Notes: a model not told the origin generated them from the letters alone. 64,000 nt of DNA from Candidatus Edwardsbacteria bacterium RifOxyA12_full_54_48 (GCA_001777915.1 MFFN01000008.1:1-64000); one strand, 5' to 3'; positions 8,096 through 17,766 are shown, counted from the stretch's first letter. A program made the numbers and translations.

Positions 8096-9607
8096 ATGAA
8101 CATCAATAGAAGCCGTTTCAAAACGTACTACCGGACAATATTTTTGGTCCTATCGCTGGCCTCTGGGGCGGGCTGCGGAGGCGGGCGGGCCCTGATCCCG
8201 CCGGCGCCACCCCTTACCATCGCGGCCGACAGCTTCCAGATCAAAAGAGAGGCCCTGGGCCGGGCCATCGATACCATTCTGTCCGACAGCCTGCTGTTCC
8301 AGGCCAACCGGGCGGTCTATATAATATCATTGGATTCGAACCGGGAGATATATTCCCTTAACCGCTCCAGCCTGATGGTGCCGGCCTCGGTCAACAAGCT
8401 GTTCGTCACCGCCGCGGCCTACCGCCAGCTGGGCATCAACCACCGCTTCCGCACCGCGGTCCACGGCGACAGCATCGACGCTTTGGGAAGGATAAAGGGC
8501 GACCTGTATCTAAAGGGCTTGGGCGACCCGGAGCTGAAGGTCGCCGACCTGGAGGCCCTGGCCTACCGCCTGAGGGCCATGGGGCTGAAACAGGTGACCG
8601 GGAACCTTATCGCCGATGCCGGCTATTTCGACACCACCAGCTTCGGCTACGGCTGGATGTGGGACGAGGGGCCCTATGCCTACAATGCCCCGGTATCGGC
8701 CCTGTCCCTGAACCGCAACACCTTCGAGATAGGGCTGCGTCCCGGGAGCCGGCCGGGCCGGAGGCCGCGGGCCGAGCTCAATCCCCGAACGGCCTACCTG
8801 TCCATCGAAAACCAGGCCACCACCGTAAAGGCCGGCAGCCAGGCCAGGATCAGGGCCGACCGTTCTTTCACCGGGGCCGGCGATCTGGTCAGAATCACCG
8901 GGACCATGGCGGCCGACCAGGGCCTCAGCTACCTAGTCCGGACGGTCACCAATCCCGCCCTTTACTGCGGCACGGTCTTCCGGGAGGCATTGGCCGCCAA
9001 CGGCATCCGGATAGCCGGGACGGTCAGGGCCGGGTCCACCCCCCCGGAAAAGCCGGAGCTGAGCTGGCATGTTTCGCCGCCCCTGTACCAGATAATCCGC
9101 CACATGAACAAGGAGAGCGACAACTTCACCGCCGAGATGATCTTTCGCCGGCTGGGCAACGGGCAGGATTCGATCACCCCTGACCCGGCAAAGAACAACC
9201 GGTTGACAGAGATGCTCAAAGAAATGGGCTTCGGCCAGGAAAGCTTCCGGATGGCCGACGGCTCGGGGCTGTCGCGCTACAATTTGTGCACCGCCGAGCA
9301 GCTGGTGGCGGTGCTATCGGAAGCCTACCGCGACCCGGCCCTCCGGCCGGAGCTGCTGTCCTCGCTGCCCATCGCCGGGGCCGACGGCACCCTGGCCCGG
9401 CGGCTGACGGAGGACCAGCATAAGGGGGTCATCCGGGCCAAGACCGGGACCCTGACCGGAGTATCATCGCTGGCGGGATTCGTGTCCGGCCCCGGCAGCC
9501 AAACATACTGCTTTGCCATCATGTTCAACAATTACACCTCAAAAGCCAATTCCGTCCGGGCTCTGCAGGATTCCATCGTGGCCCGGCTGGCCAGGGCGGC
9601 GCCCTGA
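8096..9607 (+). CDS. dacB: D-alanyl-D-alanine carboxypeptidase, PBP4/S13 type
   Basis: A periplasmic penicillin-binding protein of peptidase family S13, about 503 residues, trimming or cleaving cross-links of peptidoglycan stem peptides. All three active-site motifs are visible: S98-V-N-K (in MVPASVNKLF), SDN at about 341-343 (NKESDNFTAEM) and KTG at about 448-450 (IRAKTGTLTG). The N-terminus has a hydrophobic stretch ending LASGAGCGGG, which could be a lipoprotein signal with Cys27, although Gly at -3 is not ideal. ATG 8096 opens the signal sequence; an upstream ATG at 8033, overlapping the preceding stop, would add 21 polar residues and remains possible. Confidence 0.9.
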   Translation: MNINRSRFKTYYRTIFLVLSLASGAGCGGGRALIPPAPPLTIAADSFQIKREALGRAIDTILSDSLLFQANRAVYIISLDSNREIYSLNRSSLMVPASVNKLFVTAAAYRQLGINHRFRTAVHGDSIDALGRIKGDLYLKGLGDPELKVADLEALAYRLRAMGLKQVTGNLIADAGYFDTTSFGYGWMWDEGPYAYNAPVSALSLNRNTFEIGLRPGSRPGRRPRAELNPRTAYLSIENQATTVKAGSQARIRADRSFTGAGDLVRITGTMAADQGLSYLVRTVTNPALYCGTVFREALAANGIRIAGTVRAGSTPPEKPELSWHVSPPLYQIIRHMNKESDNFTAEMIFRRLGNGQDSITPDPAKNNRLTEMLKEMGFGQESFRMADGSGLSRYNLCTAEQLVAVLSEAYRDPALRPELLSSLPIAGADGTLARRLTEDQHKGVIRAKTGTLTGVSSLAGFVSGPGSQTYCFAIMFNNYTSKANSVRALQDSIVARLARAAP

Positions 9608-9642
9608 ATCGGTGATTTTACAATGAACTAAAAGGAGGCCTC

Positions 9643-11038
9643 ATGGACTGCGATAAAAGGTACAGCGCCTTCAGCATGATATCATACGGCCTGATCGGGA
9701 CGGCGGTTTTCTGGATCGCGGACACCTTCATCGACACCTACCTGTTCCGGGAGGGAGACCTGATCCAGCAGGTGCTGCACCCCGAGCCGATGGAGATATA
9801 TTTCCGGGGGGCCGTCGGGGGGCTGTTCGTCATATTCGGGATACTGGGCCAGCGGCTTTTGAACCAGCGGAGGAAGGCCGAATGCCTGCTGGAGCAGACC
9901 AACCGGGAGCTGGAGCAAAAAATTTCGCAGCGGACCGGCCAGCTGGAGGAGGTGAATCAAAAACTCAAGGACGAGCTGGAGGACCGGAGCCGGAACGACG
10001 AGAGGATCAACTACCTGAGCTTTCACGACAAGCTGACCGGGCTGTACAACCGGGCCTACTTCGAGGAGGAGCTGAGCCGGCTGGACAGCGAGAGGTTTTT
10101 GCCCATCAGCCTGATCATCGGGGACGTCAACGGCCTGAAGCTGATCAACGATGCCTTCGGGCACCAGCAGGGCGACAAGTTCCTGGTCCGGACCGCCGAG
10201 ATCATCAAAAAGCAGTGCCGCAAGAGCGACGTGGTGGCCCGCTGGGGGGGGCGACGAGTTCGCGGTGCTGCTGCCCGGGACCGGGGCCGACACCGCCATC
10301 CGGATATGCGAAAAGATAAGGCAGTCCTGCAGCCGGAGCCCCAAGAAACCCGTCCAGCTGAGCGTGGCCCTGGGCACCGCCACCAAGCAGGACAAGAACC
10401 AGGACATCGACCGGGTGCTGAAAAAAGCCGAGGACTGGATGTACCAGTACAAGATGATGGAGGGCAAGACCGTCCGCAGCCGGATCCTGAGCTCCCTGGA
10501 GAAGACCCTGTGGGAGTCGGCCTACGAGACCGAGGAGCACACCAAGCACCTGCAGAAATACCTGCTGAAGATGGCCCTGGAGCTGAAGCTGCAGGACTCC
10601 GAGATAGACGACCTGATGCTGCTGGCCTCCTTTCATGACGTGGGGAAGATCGCCATATCCAACGCCATCCTCTCCAAGCCCGGCAAGCTGAATCCCAAGG
10701 AATGGGAGGCGGCCAAAAAGCATTCCGAGATCGGCTACCGGATCGCCCTGGCCACCCCGGAGATAACGGCGGTGGCCGACCAGATCCTGCACCACCACGA
10801 ATGGTGGGACGGCACCGGCTACCCCCGGGGGCTCAGGGGCGAGAAGATACCGCTGGCCTCGCGGCTGCTGAGCATAGCCGACGCCTACGATGTCAAGCGG
10901 AACATCCGCCCCTATAAAACGGCCAAGACCAGGACCCAGGCCCTCAAGGAGATGGGGGAGGCCGCCGGCAGACAGTTCGATCCCCGGCTGATAAAATTGT
11001 TCCTCAAGCTGGAGTCGTCGGAAAAGGGCCGGGGCTGA
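9643..11038 (+). pseudogene. GGDEF/HD-GYP protein split by a frameshift at a G8 run
   Basis: The reading frame from ATG 9643 (RBS AAGGAGG at about 9631-9637) encodes two membrane segments flanking a short periplasmic loop, a coiled coil and the first half of a GGDEF domain (DKLTGLYNRAYFEE, IIGDVNGLKLIN). At 10244-10251 there are eight G residues where seven would restore RWGGDEFAVLLPG. After the extra G the frame continues in +1 to 11038 with the rest of the GGDEF domain and a full HD-GYP domain (ASFHDVGKIAIS, HHHEWWDGTGYPRG). As written the product stops at 10638. The two halves together would be a 465-residue c-di-GMP synthase/phosphodiesterase. This is either a sequencing error, a real lesion or slippage-based switching; codon usage on both sides looks intact. 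Confidence 0.8.
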
Positions 11039-11120
11039 AGCCAACCCCGGATAAAAGTCCCGGTACCGGGGCGGTCCGGTGCTGCTTCGGGTGGACCTTA
11101 TAAGAATGGCGGAGCGATTA

Positions 11121-14033
11121 ATGAAAAGACTGAAGCATATTATCAGATCGGCCTGGCAGCCCCTGCTGATATTCTTACTGCTGTCGCTGAGCATCATGGC
11201 GGCCGGCTGGCTGTATTCATTTTACCATCTCAGGGACCACCAGAAGGAGGTCTTCCGGGAGCTGGAGTCGGTGGCCAGCCTCAAGGAGAAACAGATCGAC
11301 AGCTGGCTGGCCGAACGGATGTCCGACGCTCAGAACATAATAGACAACCCCTACATAGGCGAAAGGGTGGAGCAGCTTTTCCGGCAGCCCGCCTCCGAAA
11401 ATATCGGGCTGGACCGGCTCAAATGGATGCGCTCCCTGCAGGATCTTAAGCAGTACCAGAATGTTCTGCTGCTGGACAGGCGGGGGCGGATCAGGGTGCA
11501 GACCGGCCAGGAGACGCACCGGCTGGGCCCGGAGACCGCCGCCCTGGCCGGCAAAGTTGCGGCCAGCGGCCAGGCCAGTTTCAGCGATTTTTACTACTGC
11601 ACCAAATGCCGGACGGTGCACCTGGACGTTTTTGCCCCGGTGGTCCATTACAACCGCCAACGGGATTCGGTGGTGGGGTTGATCATCCTGCGGATCGAGC
11701 CTCAGAACCTGCTGTACCCCCTGATCCAGCAGTGGCCGGTGCCCAGCCAAAGCGCCGAGACCTACCTGGTCAGAAGGGACAACGGGGAGGTGCTGTACCT
11801 CACCGAGCTGAGGTTCCAAAATGGATCGGCCGCCAAATTAAGGCAGCCCCTGAGCCGGAAGGAGCTTCCCGAGGTGATGGCCATCGGCGGCAGCACCGGC
11901 AATGTTACGGCGGTGGATTACCGCGGCAAAAAAGTATACGCCTATCTTCACAATATGCCGTCCACCCCCTGGTATATCATCGCCAAGGCCGACCGGCGGG
12001 AGGCCGAGGCCATCGCCTATACCCATATCTGGTTCATCGTATTCATCGTGATAGCATTGATCATCGCCGCCGGGGGGATAATAGGATCCCTGTGGAACCG
12101 CCAGCAGAGGAGCTATTTTGAAAAACAGCTGGAGCTGGAGCAGGAGCGGCAGGCCCTGTCCAAGCATTACGAGTACCTTACCAAATACGCCAATGACATC
12201 ATCCTGCTGCTGGACCAGGACCTGAAGATCCGGGAGGCCAACGACAAGGCGGTGGCCGTCTACGGCTATTCCCGGGAGAAGATGCTGACCCTGGACATCC
12301 ACCGCCTGAGAAAGACGGATTCCCGGCCCTCGGTGGACGACCAGTACCGCAAGGCGGTGGACGAGAACGGCCTGCTGTTCGAGACCGTTCACCAGCGCAG
12401 CGACGGCTCCGCCTTCCCGGCGGAGGTCAGCGCCAGAATGATCGAGGTGGAGGGAAAGAAATATTTCCAGACCATCGCCCGGGACATCACCGAGAGGAAA
12501 CGCGACCAGGAGGTACTGCGGTCCCAGAAGCAGGAGCTGGAGGCTGCCAACCAGGAATTGCTGCTGGCCAACCGGAAGCTGCTGTCCTCCGAGCTGGAGC
12601 TCCGGCAGGCCGACGAGGATTTGAGGAACCAGCTGGCGGCGGTCCAGGAAAGCCGGGACGCCCTGGAGAGGAGCCAGGCCTCGCTGAAACAGATGGAGGA
12701 GATGTTCGAGCAGTTCCTGAGACACAGCCCGGTCTATGTGTTCTTCAAGGACGAGAATATCAGGCCCCTCAGGCTGAGCAAAAACTACGAGCAGCTGCTG
12801 GGCCGGCCGCTGCAGGAGCTGCTGGGCAGGACCATGGACGAGCTGTTCCCCTCGGACCTGGCCCGAAGCATGGTGGAGGACGACCAGCGGGTCCTGAGGG
12901 ATGGCCAGGTGGTCGAGTTGGATGAGGAGCTCAACGGCCGGCATTACCGGACCATCAAATTCCCCATTCTGCAGGAGGGCCGGCCCAAAATGCTGGCCGG
13001 GTTCACCCTGGATATCACCGAACGGCGCAAGGCGGAGCAGAGCCTGCGGGAGCTGAACCAGCGCTTTGAGTACGTGCTGGGAGCCACCAGGACAGGCTTT
13101 GACATCATCGACAAGGATTACAACTTGATCGATGTCGATCCCTACTGGAAAAAGGCCTACGGAGAGGCGGTCGGAAAGAAATGTTACCGCTATTTCATGA
13201 ACCAGGACGCGGTCTGCCCCAGCTGCGGGATCAAAACCGCCCTGGAGCTGAAACAGGTGGTGGTGACCCAGGAGTTCCTGAAACTGGAGAACCGATGGGT
13301 GGAGGTCCACACCATCCCCTTCCAGGACGCTTCGGGGGCCTGGCTGGCGGCCGAGTTCAACATCGACATCACCGAGCATAAAAAATCCCAGGAAAACATG
13401 ACCGCGGCCCTCAAGGAGAAGGAGGTGCTGCTGCGGGAGGTGCACCACCGGGTCAAGAACAACCTGCAGGTGATATCCAGCCTGCTGAACCTGCAGTCGG
13501 GATACATAACCGACCAGCGGTCGCGGGAGCTTTTCAAGGAGTGCCAGACCCGGGTGCGCTCCATGTCCCTGATCCACGAGAGGCTGTATCAGGCGGAGTC
13601 CCTGTCCCGCCTGAGCTTCTCCGGCTACGCCCGGGCCCTGGTGGAGGACCTGTTCCACAGCTACGGCCTTGACCGGGAGAAGGTGTCCTATTCCCTGGAT
13701 ATCATCGATAGGCCGATGAAGATAGATACCGCCATCCCCTGCGGGCTGATAGTCAATGAGCTGGTATCCAACAGCCTGAAATACGCCTTCCCCAGTTACC
13801 AACAGATAGGGCGGCAGGGCCTGATCAAGATCGCCCTGGTGGGCGGGGACGACGGCAGCCTGACCCTGAGCGTAAGAGACAACGGGGTCGGCCTGCCGCA
13901 GGGCTTTGACATCGAAAAGGTGGGATCGCTGGGGCTTCAGCTGGTGGCCACCCTGGTCCAGCAATTGGACGGGAAGCTGGAGATAAAAAATGAGGATGGG
14001 GCCTGGTTCAGTATGATCTTTAGGGCCGAATAA
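11121..14033 (+). CDS. multi-PAS sensor histidine kinase (HisKA_2 type)
   Basis: About 970 residues. Order: TM1 (about 16-36), an extracytoplasmic sensor of some 260 residues, TM2 (302-323, WFIVFIVIALIIAAGGIIG), PAS 1 (345-455), a coiled coil (460-525), PAS 2 (530-640), PAS 3 (645-755), HisKA_2 phosphoacceptor with EVHHRVKNNLQV (first His about 774) and a C-terminal HATPase_c with VNELVSNSLKYAF, DNGVGLP and GSLGLQLV. The His box is of the HWE/HisKA_2 kind, often paired with separate receivers; a stand-alone receiver follows at 14132. The sensor carries CTKC and PAS 3 carries CPSC, possible metal or redox sites. ATG 11121 is preceded by GCGGAG; GTG 11079 and ATG 11106 are alternatives. Confidence 0.9.
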   Translation: MKRLKHIIRSAWQPLLIFLLLSLSIMAAGWLYSFYHLRDHQKEVFRELESVASLKEKQIDSWLAERMSDAQNIIDNPYIGERVEQLFRQPASENIGLDRLKWMRSLQDLKQYQNVLLLDRRGRIRVQTGQETHRLGPETAALAGKVAASGQASFSDFYYCTKCRTVHLDVFAPVVHYNRQRDSVVGLIILRIEPQNLLYPLIQQWPVPSQSAETYLVRRDNGEVLYLTELRFQNGSAAKLRQPLSRKELPEVMAIGGSTGNVTAVDYRGKKVYAYLHNMPSTPWYIIAKADRREAEAIAYTHIWFIVFIVIALIIAAGGIIGSLWNRQQRSYFEKQLELEQERQALSKHYEYLTKYANDIILLLDQDLKIREANDKAVAVYGYSREKMLTLDIHRLRKTDSRPSVDDQYRKAVDENGLLFETVHQRSDGSAFPAEVSARMIEVEGKKYFQTIARDITERKRDQEVLRSQKQELEAANQELLLANRKLLSSELELRQADEDLRNQLAAVQESRDALERSQASLKQMEEMFEQFLRHSPVYVFFKDENIRPLRLSKNYEQLLGRPLQELLGRTMDELFPSDLARSMVEDDQRVLRDGQVVELDEELNGRHYRTIKFPILQEGRPKMLAGFTLDITERRKAEQSLRELNQRFEYVLGATRTGFDIIDKDYNLIDVDPYWKKAYGEAVGKKCYRYFMNQDAVCPSCGIKTALELKQVVVTQEFLKLENRWVEVHTIPFQDASGAWLAAEFNIDITEHKKSQENMTAALKEKEVLLREVHHRVKNNLQVISSLLNLQSGYITDQRSRELFKECQTRVRSMSLIHERLYQAESLSRLSFSGYARALVEDLFHSYGLDREKVSYSLDIIDRPMKIDTAIPCGLIVNELVSNSLKYAFPSYQQIGRQGLIKIALVGGDDGSLTLSVRDNGVGLPQGFDIEKVGSLGLQLVATLVQQLDGKLEIKNEDGAWFSMIFRAE

Positions 14034-14071
14034 CCAGCTTCGCCGAAAGAGTTTATTTGGCTAAAAAATGC

Positions 14072-14100
14072 TTAACTTTTAATATGAAATCGGTTATAAT
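14072..14100 (+). promoter_or_regulatory. sigma70-type promoter for the receiver gene
   Basis: TTAACT at 14072-14077 and TATAAT at 14095-14100 are separated by 17 bases, 32 bases ahead of the ATG at 14132. A transcript would start near 14107 and carry GGAAGGGGCG as ribosome-binding region. Confidence 0.6.
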
Positions 14101-14131
14101 CACAGTGTTTTATTGGAAGGGGCGATGAACC

Positions 14132-14515
14132 ATGGACAGTAGGCCCGAAAACGGGTATAAGATACTGGTGGCCGACGATGACAGCAATATGCTGTTCATG
14201 GTCTCCGAGATATTGGCCCGGCAGGGCTATGATGTCTTTCAGGCGGTCAACGGCGACCAGGCCCTTAAGGACGCCAGATCCCTTCTTCCCGATCTGATGG
14301 TGCTGGATATAATGATGCCGGTGATAGACGGGATTGAGGTATGCCGCAGGATAAAGGCCGCTCCCGAGACCCGCGATATCAAAGTGATAATGCTTACCGC
14401 CAAGACCGGCGGCAGGGATCTGGAGGCCGGCCTGGCCGCCGGGGCCGATCATTACATGACCAAGCCTTTTAAAATTGCCGAGCTTTCGGGAAAGATAAAG
14501 GAACTGCTGGGATAA
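14132..14515 (+). CDS. stand-alone response-regulator receiver protein
   Basis: A 127-residue CheY-like receiver with no output domain. The acidic pocket D15-D16, phosphorylation site D59 in VLDIMMP, T89 in MLTAKT and K111 in MTKPF are all present, so it should be phosphorylated. The likely partner is the HisKA_2 kinase that ends 98 bases upstream; the receiver has its own promoter (14072-14100). Such single-domain regulators act by protein contact or phosphorelay; the target is unknown. Confidence 0.88.
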   Translation: MDSRPENGYKILVADDDSNMLFMVSEILARQGYDVFQAVNGDQALKDARSLLPDLMVLDIMMPVIDGIEVCRRIKAAPETRDIKVIMLTAKTGGRDLEAGLAAGADHYMTKPFKIAELSGKIKELLG

Positions 14516-14592
14516 CAGGTTTTATTTAACAAAAACGCATTAATTGTATTGGCATAACGGTATGGTCATTCATGGCCATTGATGGTTTACCA

Positions 14593-14647
14593 GCGATATC
14601 ATTAATGGTATCGCCGGATATTCATCAAGGCCAGCTTGGGCTGGCCT
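14593..14647 (+). promoter_or_regulatory. two hairpins in the gcvT upstream region
   Basis: GCGATATC at 14593-14600 pairs with GGTATCGC at 14607-14614 (one G-T pair, loop of six). AGGCCAGC at 14628-14635 pairs perfectly with GCTGGCCT at 14640-14647 (loop TTGG). Neither is followed by a T run, so they read more like leader or operator structures than a terminator. I do not see the conserved core of a glycine riboswitch. Confidence 0.45.
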
Positions 14648-14731
14648 CCCAAGCAGAGTAGTAAAGCCAAATTATTAAATGGGTTGGTATTCGTTCATTA
14701 AATCCGCAATATATTTCTTAACAGGAGAAAA

Positions 14732-15832
14732 ATGGAAAAGAGAACGCCCTTCTACGATCAACATGTGGCTGCCGGCGGCAAGATGGTCCCCTTTGCCGGC
14801 TTTTTAATGCCGGTGCAGTATACCGGGATAATAGAGGAGCACCGTCATGTCCGATCCAAGGTCGGACTGTTCGATGTCTCCCATATGGGCGAGATCGAAG
14901 TGTGGGGCCCCGATGCCCTGAAGTTCGTCTCCTATGTGACGGTCAACGATCCGGCCGCCCTGGAGGTGGACCAGGTGCAGTATTCGGCCATGTGCTATCC
15001 GGATGGCGGCATTGTGGACGATCTGCTGGTCTACCGTTTTCCCGACCATTATTTTCTGGTGGTCAACGCCTCCAACCTGGACAAGGATTTCGCCTGGCTG
15101 CAGGAGCAGGCCAAGAAATTCAACGTCAGTCTGAAGAACACCAGCGACGATATCGCCCAGCTGGCCCTGCAGGGGCCGCAAGCCGAACCTTTGCTGCAAA
15201 AGATCTGCGACCTGAAGCTGTCGGACATGAAATTCTACTGGTTCAAGGTCGGCAAAGTCGACGGGGTGGAGATGATCGTTTCCCGCACCGGCTACACCGG
15301 CGAGGACGGCTTCGAATTATATTTTGACAACAAATACGCCGGGCAGATATGGGAGGCGCTCTTCAAGGCCGGGAAGGAATTCGATCTCAAGCCCAGCGGC
15401 CTGGGCGCCAGGGATTCATTAAGATTGGAAATGAAATACTGCCTGTACGGCAACGATATCGATAAGACCACCTCCCCGCTGGAGGCCGGCCTGGGCTGGA
15501 TAACCAAGCTCAAGAAGGAGGGCGATTTTATCGCCAAGGATGTCCTCCTGAAGCAGAAAGCGGATGGCGTAAAGCGGAAACTCATTGGGTTCGAACTTGA
15601 AGGCAATGCCTTCCCCCGCCAGCACTACAAGGTGTTCAAGGACGGCTCCCAGGTGGGCGAGGTGGCCAGCGGGGTGTTCTCCCCGTCGGTGGCCAAGGGC
15701 ATCGGCACCGCCTATGTCCAGAGCGAATATGCCAAGACCGGCACCGAGCTGCAGGTGGAGATCCGGGGGAAAATGATACCGGCCAAGGTGGCCGAGACCC
15801 CGTTCTGGAAACACAGCAGCATCAAGAAATAA
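14732..15832 (+). CDS. gcvT: glycine cleavage system T protein (aminomethyltransferase)
   Basis: A 366-residue aminomethyltransferase that moves the methylene group from aminomethyl-lipoyl-GcvH to tetrahydrofolate, releasing ammonia. The family start (PFYDQHVAAGGKMVPFAGF, residues 5-23), GLFDVSHMGE (about 46-55), SRTGYTGEDGFELYF and GLGARDSLRLE (the folate-binding region) are visible, and the length is typical. AGGAG lies seven bases before ATG 14732. gcvH and gcvPA follow on the same strand, so the three should serve one pathway, although the 194-base gap to gcvH is long for an operon. Confidence 0.95.
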   Translation: MEKRTPFYDQHVAAGGKMVPFAGFLMPVQYTGIIEEHRHVRSKVGLFDVSHMGEIEVWGPDALKFVSYVTVNDPAALEVDQVQYSAMCYPDGGIVDDLLVYRFPDHYFLVVNASNLDKDFAWLQEQAKKFNVSLKNTSDDIAQLALQGPQAEPLLQKICDLKLSDMKFYWFKVGKVDGVEMIVSRTGYTGEDGFELYFDNKYAGQIWEALFKAGKEFDLKPSGLGARDSLRLEMKYCLYGNDIDKTTSPLEAGLGWITKLKKEGDFIAKDVLLKQKADGVKRKLIGFELEGNAFPRQHYKVFKDGSQVGEVASGVFSPSVAKGIGTAYVQSEYAKTGTELQVEIRGKMIPAKVAETPFWKHSSIKK

Positions 15833-16026
15833 AAGACCATCTTATTTCCCCGAGGGATTTTATCCCCAGACGTTGTAGTGAGTGTTAACCGAACTATTAG
15901 CGCAGATCATGCTTGGTAATTTTTATTTACATTAAACGGATATTAAAAGATAGATCTGTGCAAATCCGTGAAACATGCGGAAAAGAAAAAACTAAAAATC
16001 AAAATAAATAATTACGGAGAAACAAC
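15833..16026. other. gcvT-gcvH gap with repeat remnant
   Basis: No gene or clear promoter. Around 15945-15980 the bases resemble the GATCTGTGCAAATCCGTG class of intergenic remnants seen elsewhere in the window (for example 176-215 and 2285-2320). Confidence 0.5.
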
Positions 16027-16413
16027 ATGAACTTTCCCAAGGACCTCAAGTACACCGCCAGCCATGAGTGGGCCCGGATCGAGGGCGACACCGCCACCAT
16101 CGGCATCACCGATTTCGCCCAGGGCGAGCTGGGGGACATCGTCTTCGTCGAGATGCCGGCCGTCGGCTCCAAGGTGGAGATGGCCAAGCCCTTCGGCACG
16201 GTGGAGGCCGTCAAGGCGGTATCCGACCTGAACGCCCCGTTGTCCGGCGAGGTGGCCGCGATCAACGGCGACCTGGAAGGCACCCCCGACCTGGTCAACA
16301 AGGATGCCTACGGCAAGGGCTGGATGGTCAAGATCAAATTATCCGATATCTCCCAGGCCGGGAAACTGATGGATGCCGAAGCCTACGAAAAGATGGAGAA
16401 GCACGGACACTAA
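16027..16413 (+). CDS. gcvH: glycine cleavage system H protein
   Basis: A 128-residue lipoyl carrier that shuttles the aminomethyl group between the P, T and L proteins. The lipoylation site is K63 in GTVEAVKAVSDLNAP (58-72), and the family start FPKDLKYTASHEWARIEG is intact. CGGAG precedes the ATG by eight bases. Genes for lipoate attachment are not in this window. Confidence 0.96.
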   Translation: MNFPKDLKYTASHEWARIEGDTATIGITDFAQGELGDIVFVEMPAVGSKVEMAKPFGTVEAVKAVSDLNAPLSGEVAAINGDLEGTPDLVNKDAYGKGWMVKIKLSDISQAGKLMDAEAYEKMEKHGH

Positions 16414-16449
16414 ACTAATTGCAAATTAGTAATTTATAATTTTCAGACC

Positions 16450-17766
16450 ATGCCATACATTGCCAATACCCCGGAGAATGTTCAGGAGATGCTGGCCCGG
16501 ATAGGGGTCAAAAATTTCAATGAGCTGATAGCGGACATCCCCCAGGATATCCTGCTGAAATCCCAGCTGGACCTGCCGGCCCCGCTGTCCGAGATGGAGG
16601 CGGCCCGTGAGATCACCGGGATCTCCAAGATCAATAGGCCGGCCGGGGAGATGATATCCTTCCTGGGCGGGGGGGCTTACGATCATTATATTCCGGCCGC
16701 GGTGGACCACATCCTGTCCCGCCCGGAGTTCTATACCGCCTATACCCCCTACCAGGCCGAGGTCAGCCAGGGCACCCTCCAGGCGATCTGGGAGTTCCAG
16801 AGCCTGATAGCGGCCCTGACCGGTATGGAGGTGGCCAACGCCTCGATGTACGACGGGGCCACCGCCCTGACCGAGGCCGGGCTGATGGCCTGCAGCCACA
16901 CCAAGCGCAAAAAGCTGATCATATCCGGCACCGTCCACCCGGAATATCTCGAGGTGCTGAAGACCTACTGCCGGGGGTTGAACATTGAGATAGCCGAGAT
17001 CCCCTGGAAGGACGGGGTCACCAGCCTGGAGGAGTTGGAAAGGACCATCGACGACAAAACCGCGGCCGTCCTTGTTCAGCACCCCAATTTCCTGGGGGCA
17101 CTGGAACCGGTCGAAGAGATGTCCGACATCGCCCACAGGAAAGGCGCGCTATTGGTGGTCTCGGCCGACCCGATATCGCTGGGAATTTTAAAAGCCCCCG
17201 GCAGCTACGGCGCCGATATCGCCACCGGAGAGGGACAGCCGCTGGGCATTCCCCTGGGGCTGGGCGGCCCCTACTTGGGGTTGCTGGCCGCCAAGAATTC
17301 CCTGCTGAGACTGATGCCGGGAAGGATCGTTGGTCTGACCACCGACAGCCAGGGCCGGGAAGGCCTGGTGCTGACCATGCAGGCCAGGGAACAGCATATC
17401 CGCCGGGAAAAAGCTTCATCCAACATTTGCTCCAACCAGGCCCTGTGCGCTCTGGCCGCCACCGTCTACCTGTCCCTGATGGGGCGCGACGGCATCAAAC
17501 AGGCGGCCGAACTCTGCCTTCAGAAAAGCCATTACCTGGCGGAGCAGCTGGGTCCGGCTTTTAAGGCGCCATTCTTCAAGGAATTCGTATATAAGACCAA
17601 CCGGCCGGCTTCTCAGGTTCTGGCAGAACTTAGGCAGAAGGGTATCCTGGCCGGGCTGGATCTGGGACGGTTCTTTAAACAACTGGAGGGCCATCTTCTG
17701 ATCTCGGTCACCGAGAAGAGGACCAAGGACGAACTGGATCTTCTGATCCGGGAGCTTTCGAAATAA
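16450..17766 (+). CDS. gcvPA: glycine dehydrogenase (decarboxylating) subunit 1
   Basis: A 438-residue N-terminal half of a split P protein, the pyridoxal-phosphate glycine decarboxylase of the glycine cleavage system. It begins PYIANTPENVQEMLARIG, with FLGGGAYDHYIPAAVDHI (about 74-91) and YTPYQAEVSQGTLQAIWEFQ as in other GcvPA proteins; length is typical. The PLP lysine belongs to the other subunit, GcvPB, which is needed for activity and is not in this window: the next gene is a WecA-type enzyme. There is little Shine-Dalgarno sequence before ATG 16450; the 36-base gap after gcvH is AT-rich. Confidence 0.94.
   Translation: MPYIANTPENVQEMLARIGVKNFNELIADIPQDILLKSQLDLPAPLSEMEAAREITGISKINRPAGEMISFLGGGAYDHYIPAAVDHILSRPEFYTAYTPYQAEVSQGTLQAIWEFQSLIAALTGMEVANASMYDGATALTEAGLMACSHTKRKKLIISGTVHPEYLEVLKTYCRGLNIEIAEIPWKDGVTSLEELERTIDDKTAAVLVQHPNFLGALEPVEEMSDIAHRKGALLVVSADPISLGILKAPGSYGADIATGEGQPLGIPLGLGGPYLGLLAAKNSLLRLMPGRIVGLTTDSQGREGLVLTMQAREQHIRREKASSNICSNQALCALAATVYLSLMGRDGIKQAAELCLQKSHYLAEQLGPAFKAPFFKEFVYKTNRPASQVLAELRQKGILAGLDLGRFFKQLEGHLLISVTEKRTKDELDLLIRELSK

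Noticed and set aside
14516-14731. Glycine riboswitch before gcvT
   Set aside because: Two hairpins are present but the conserved tandem-aptamer core bases of glycine riboswitches are not seen.
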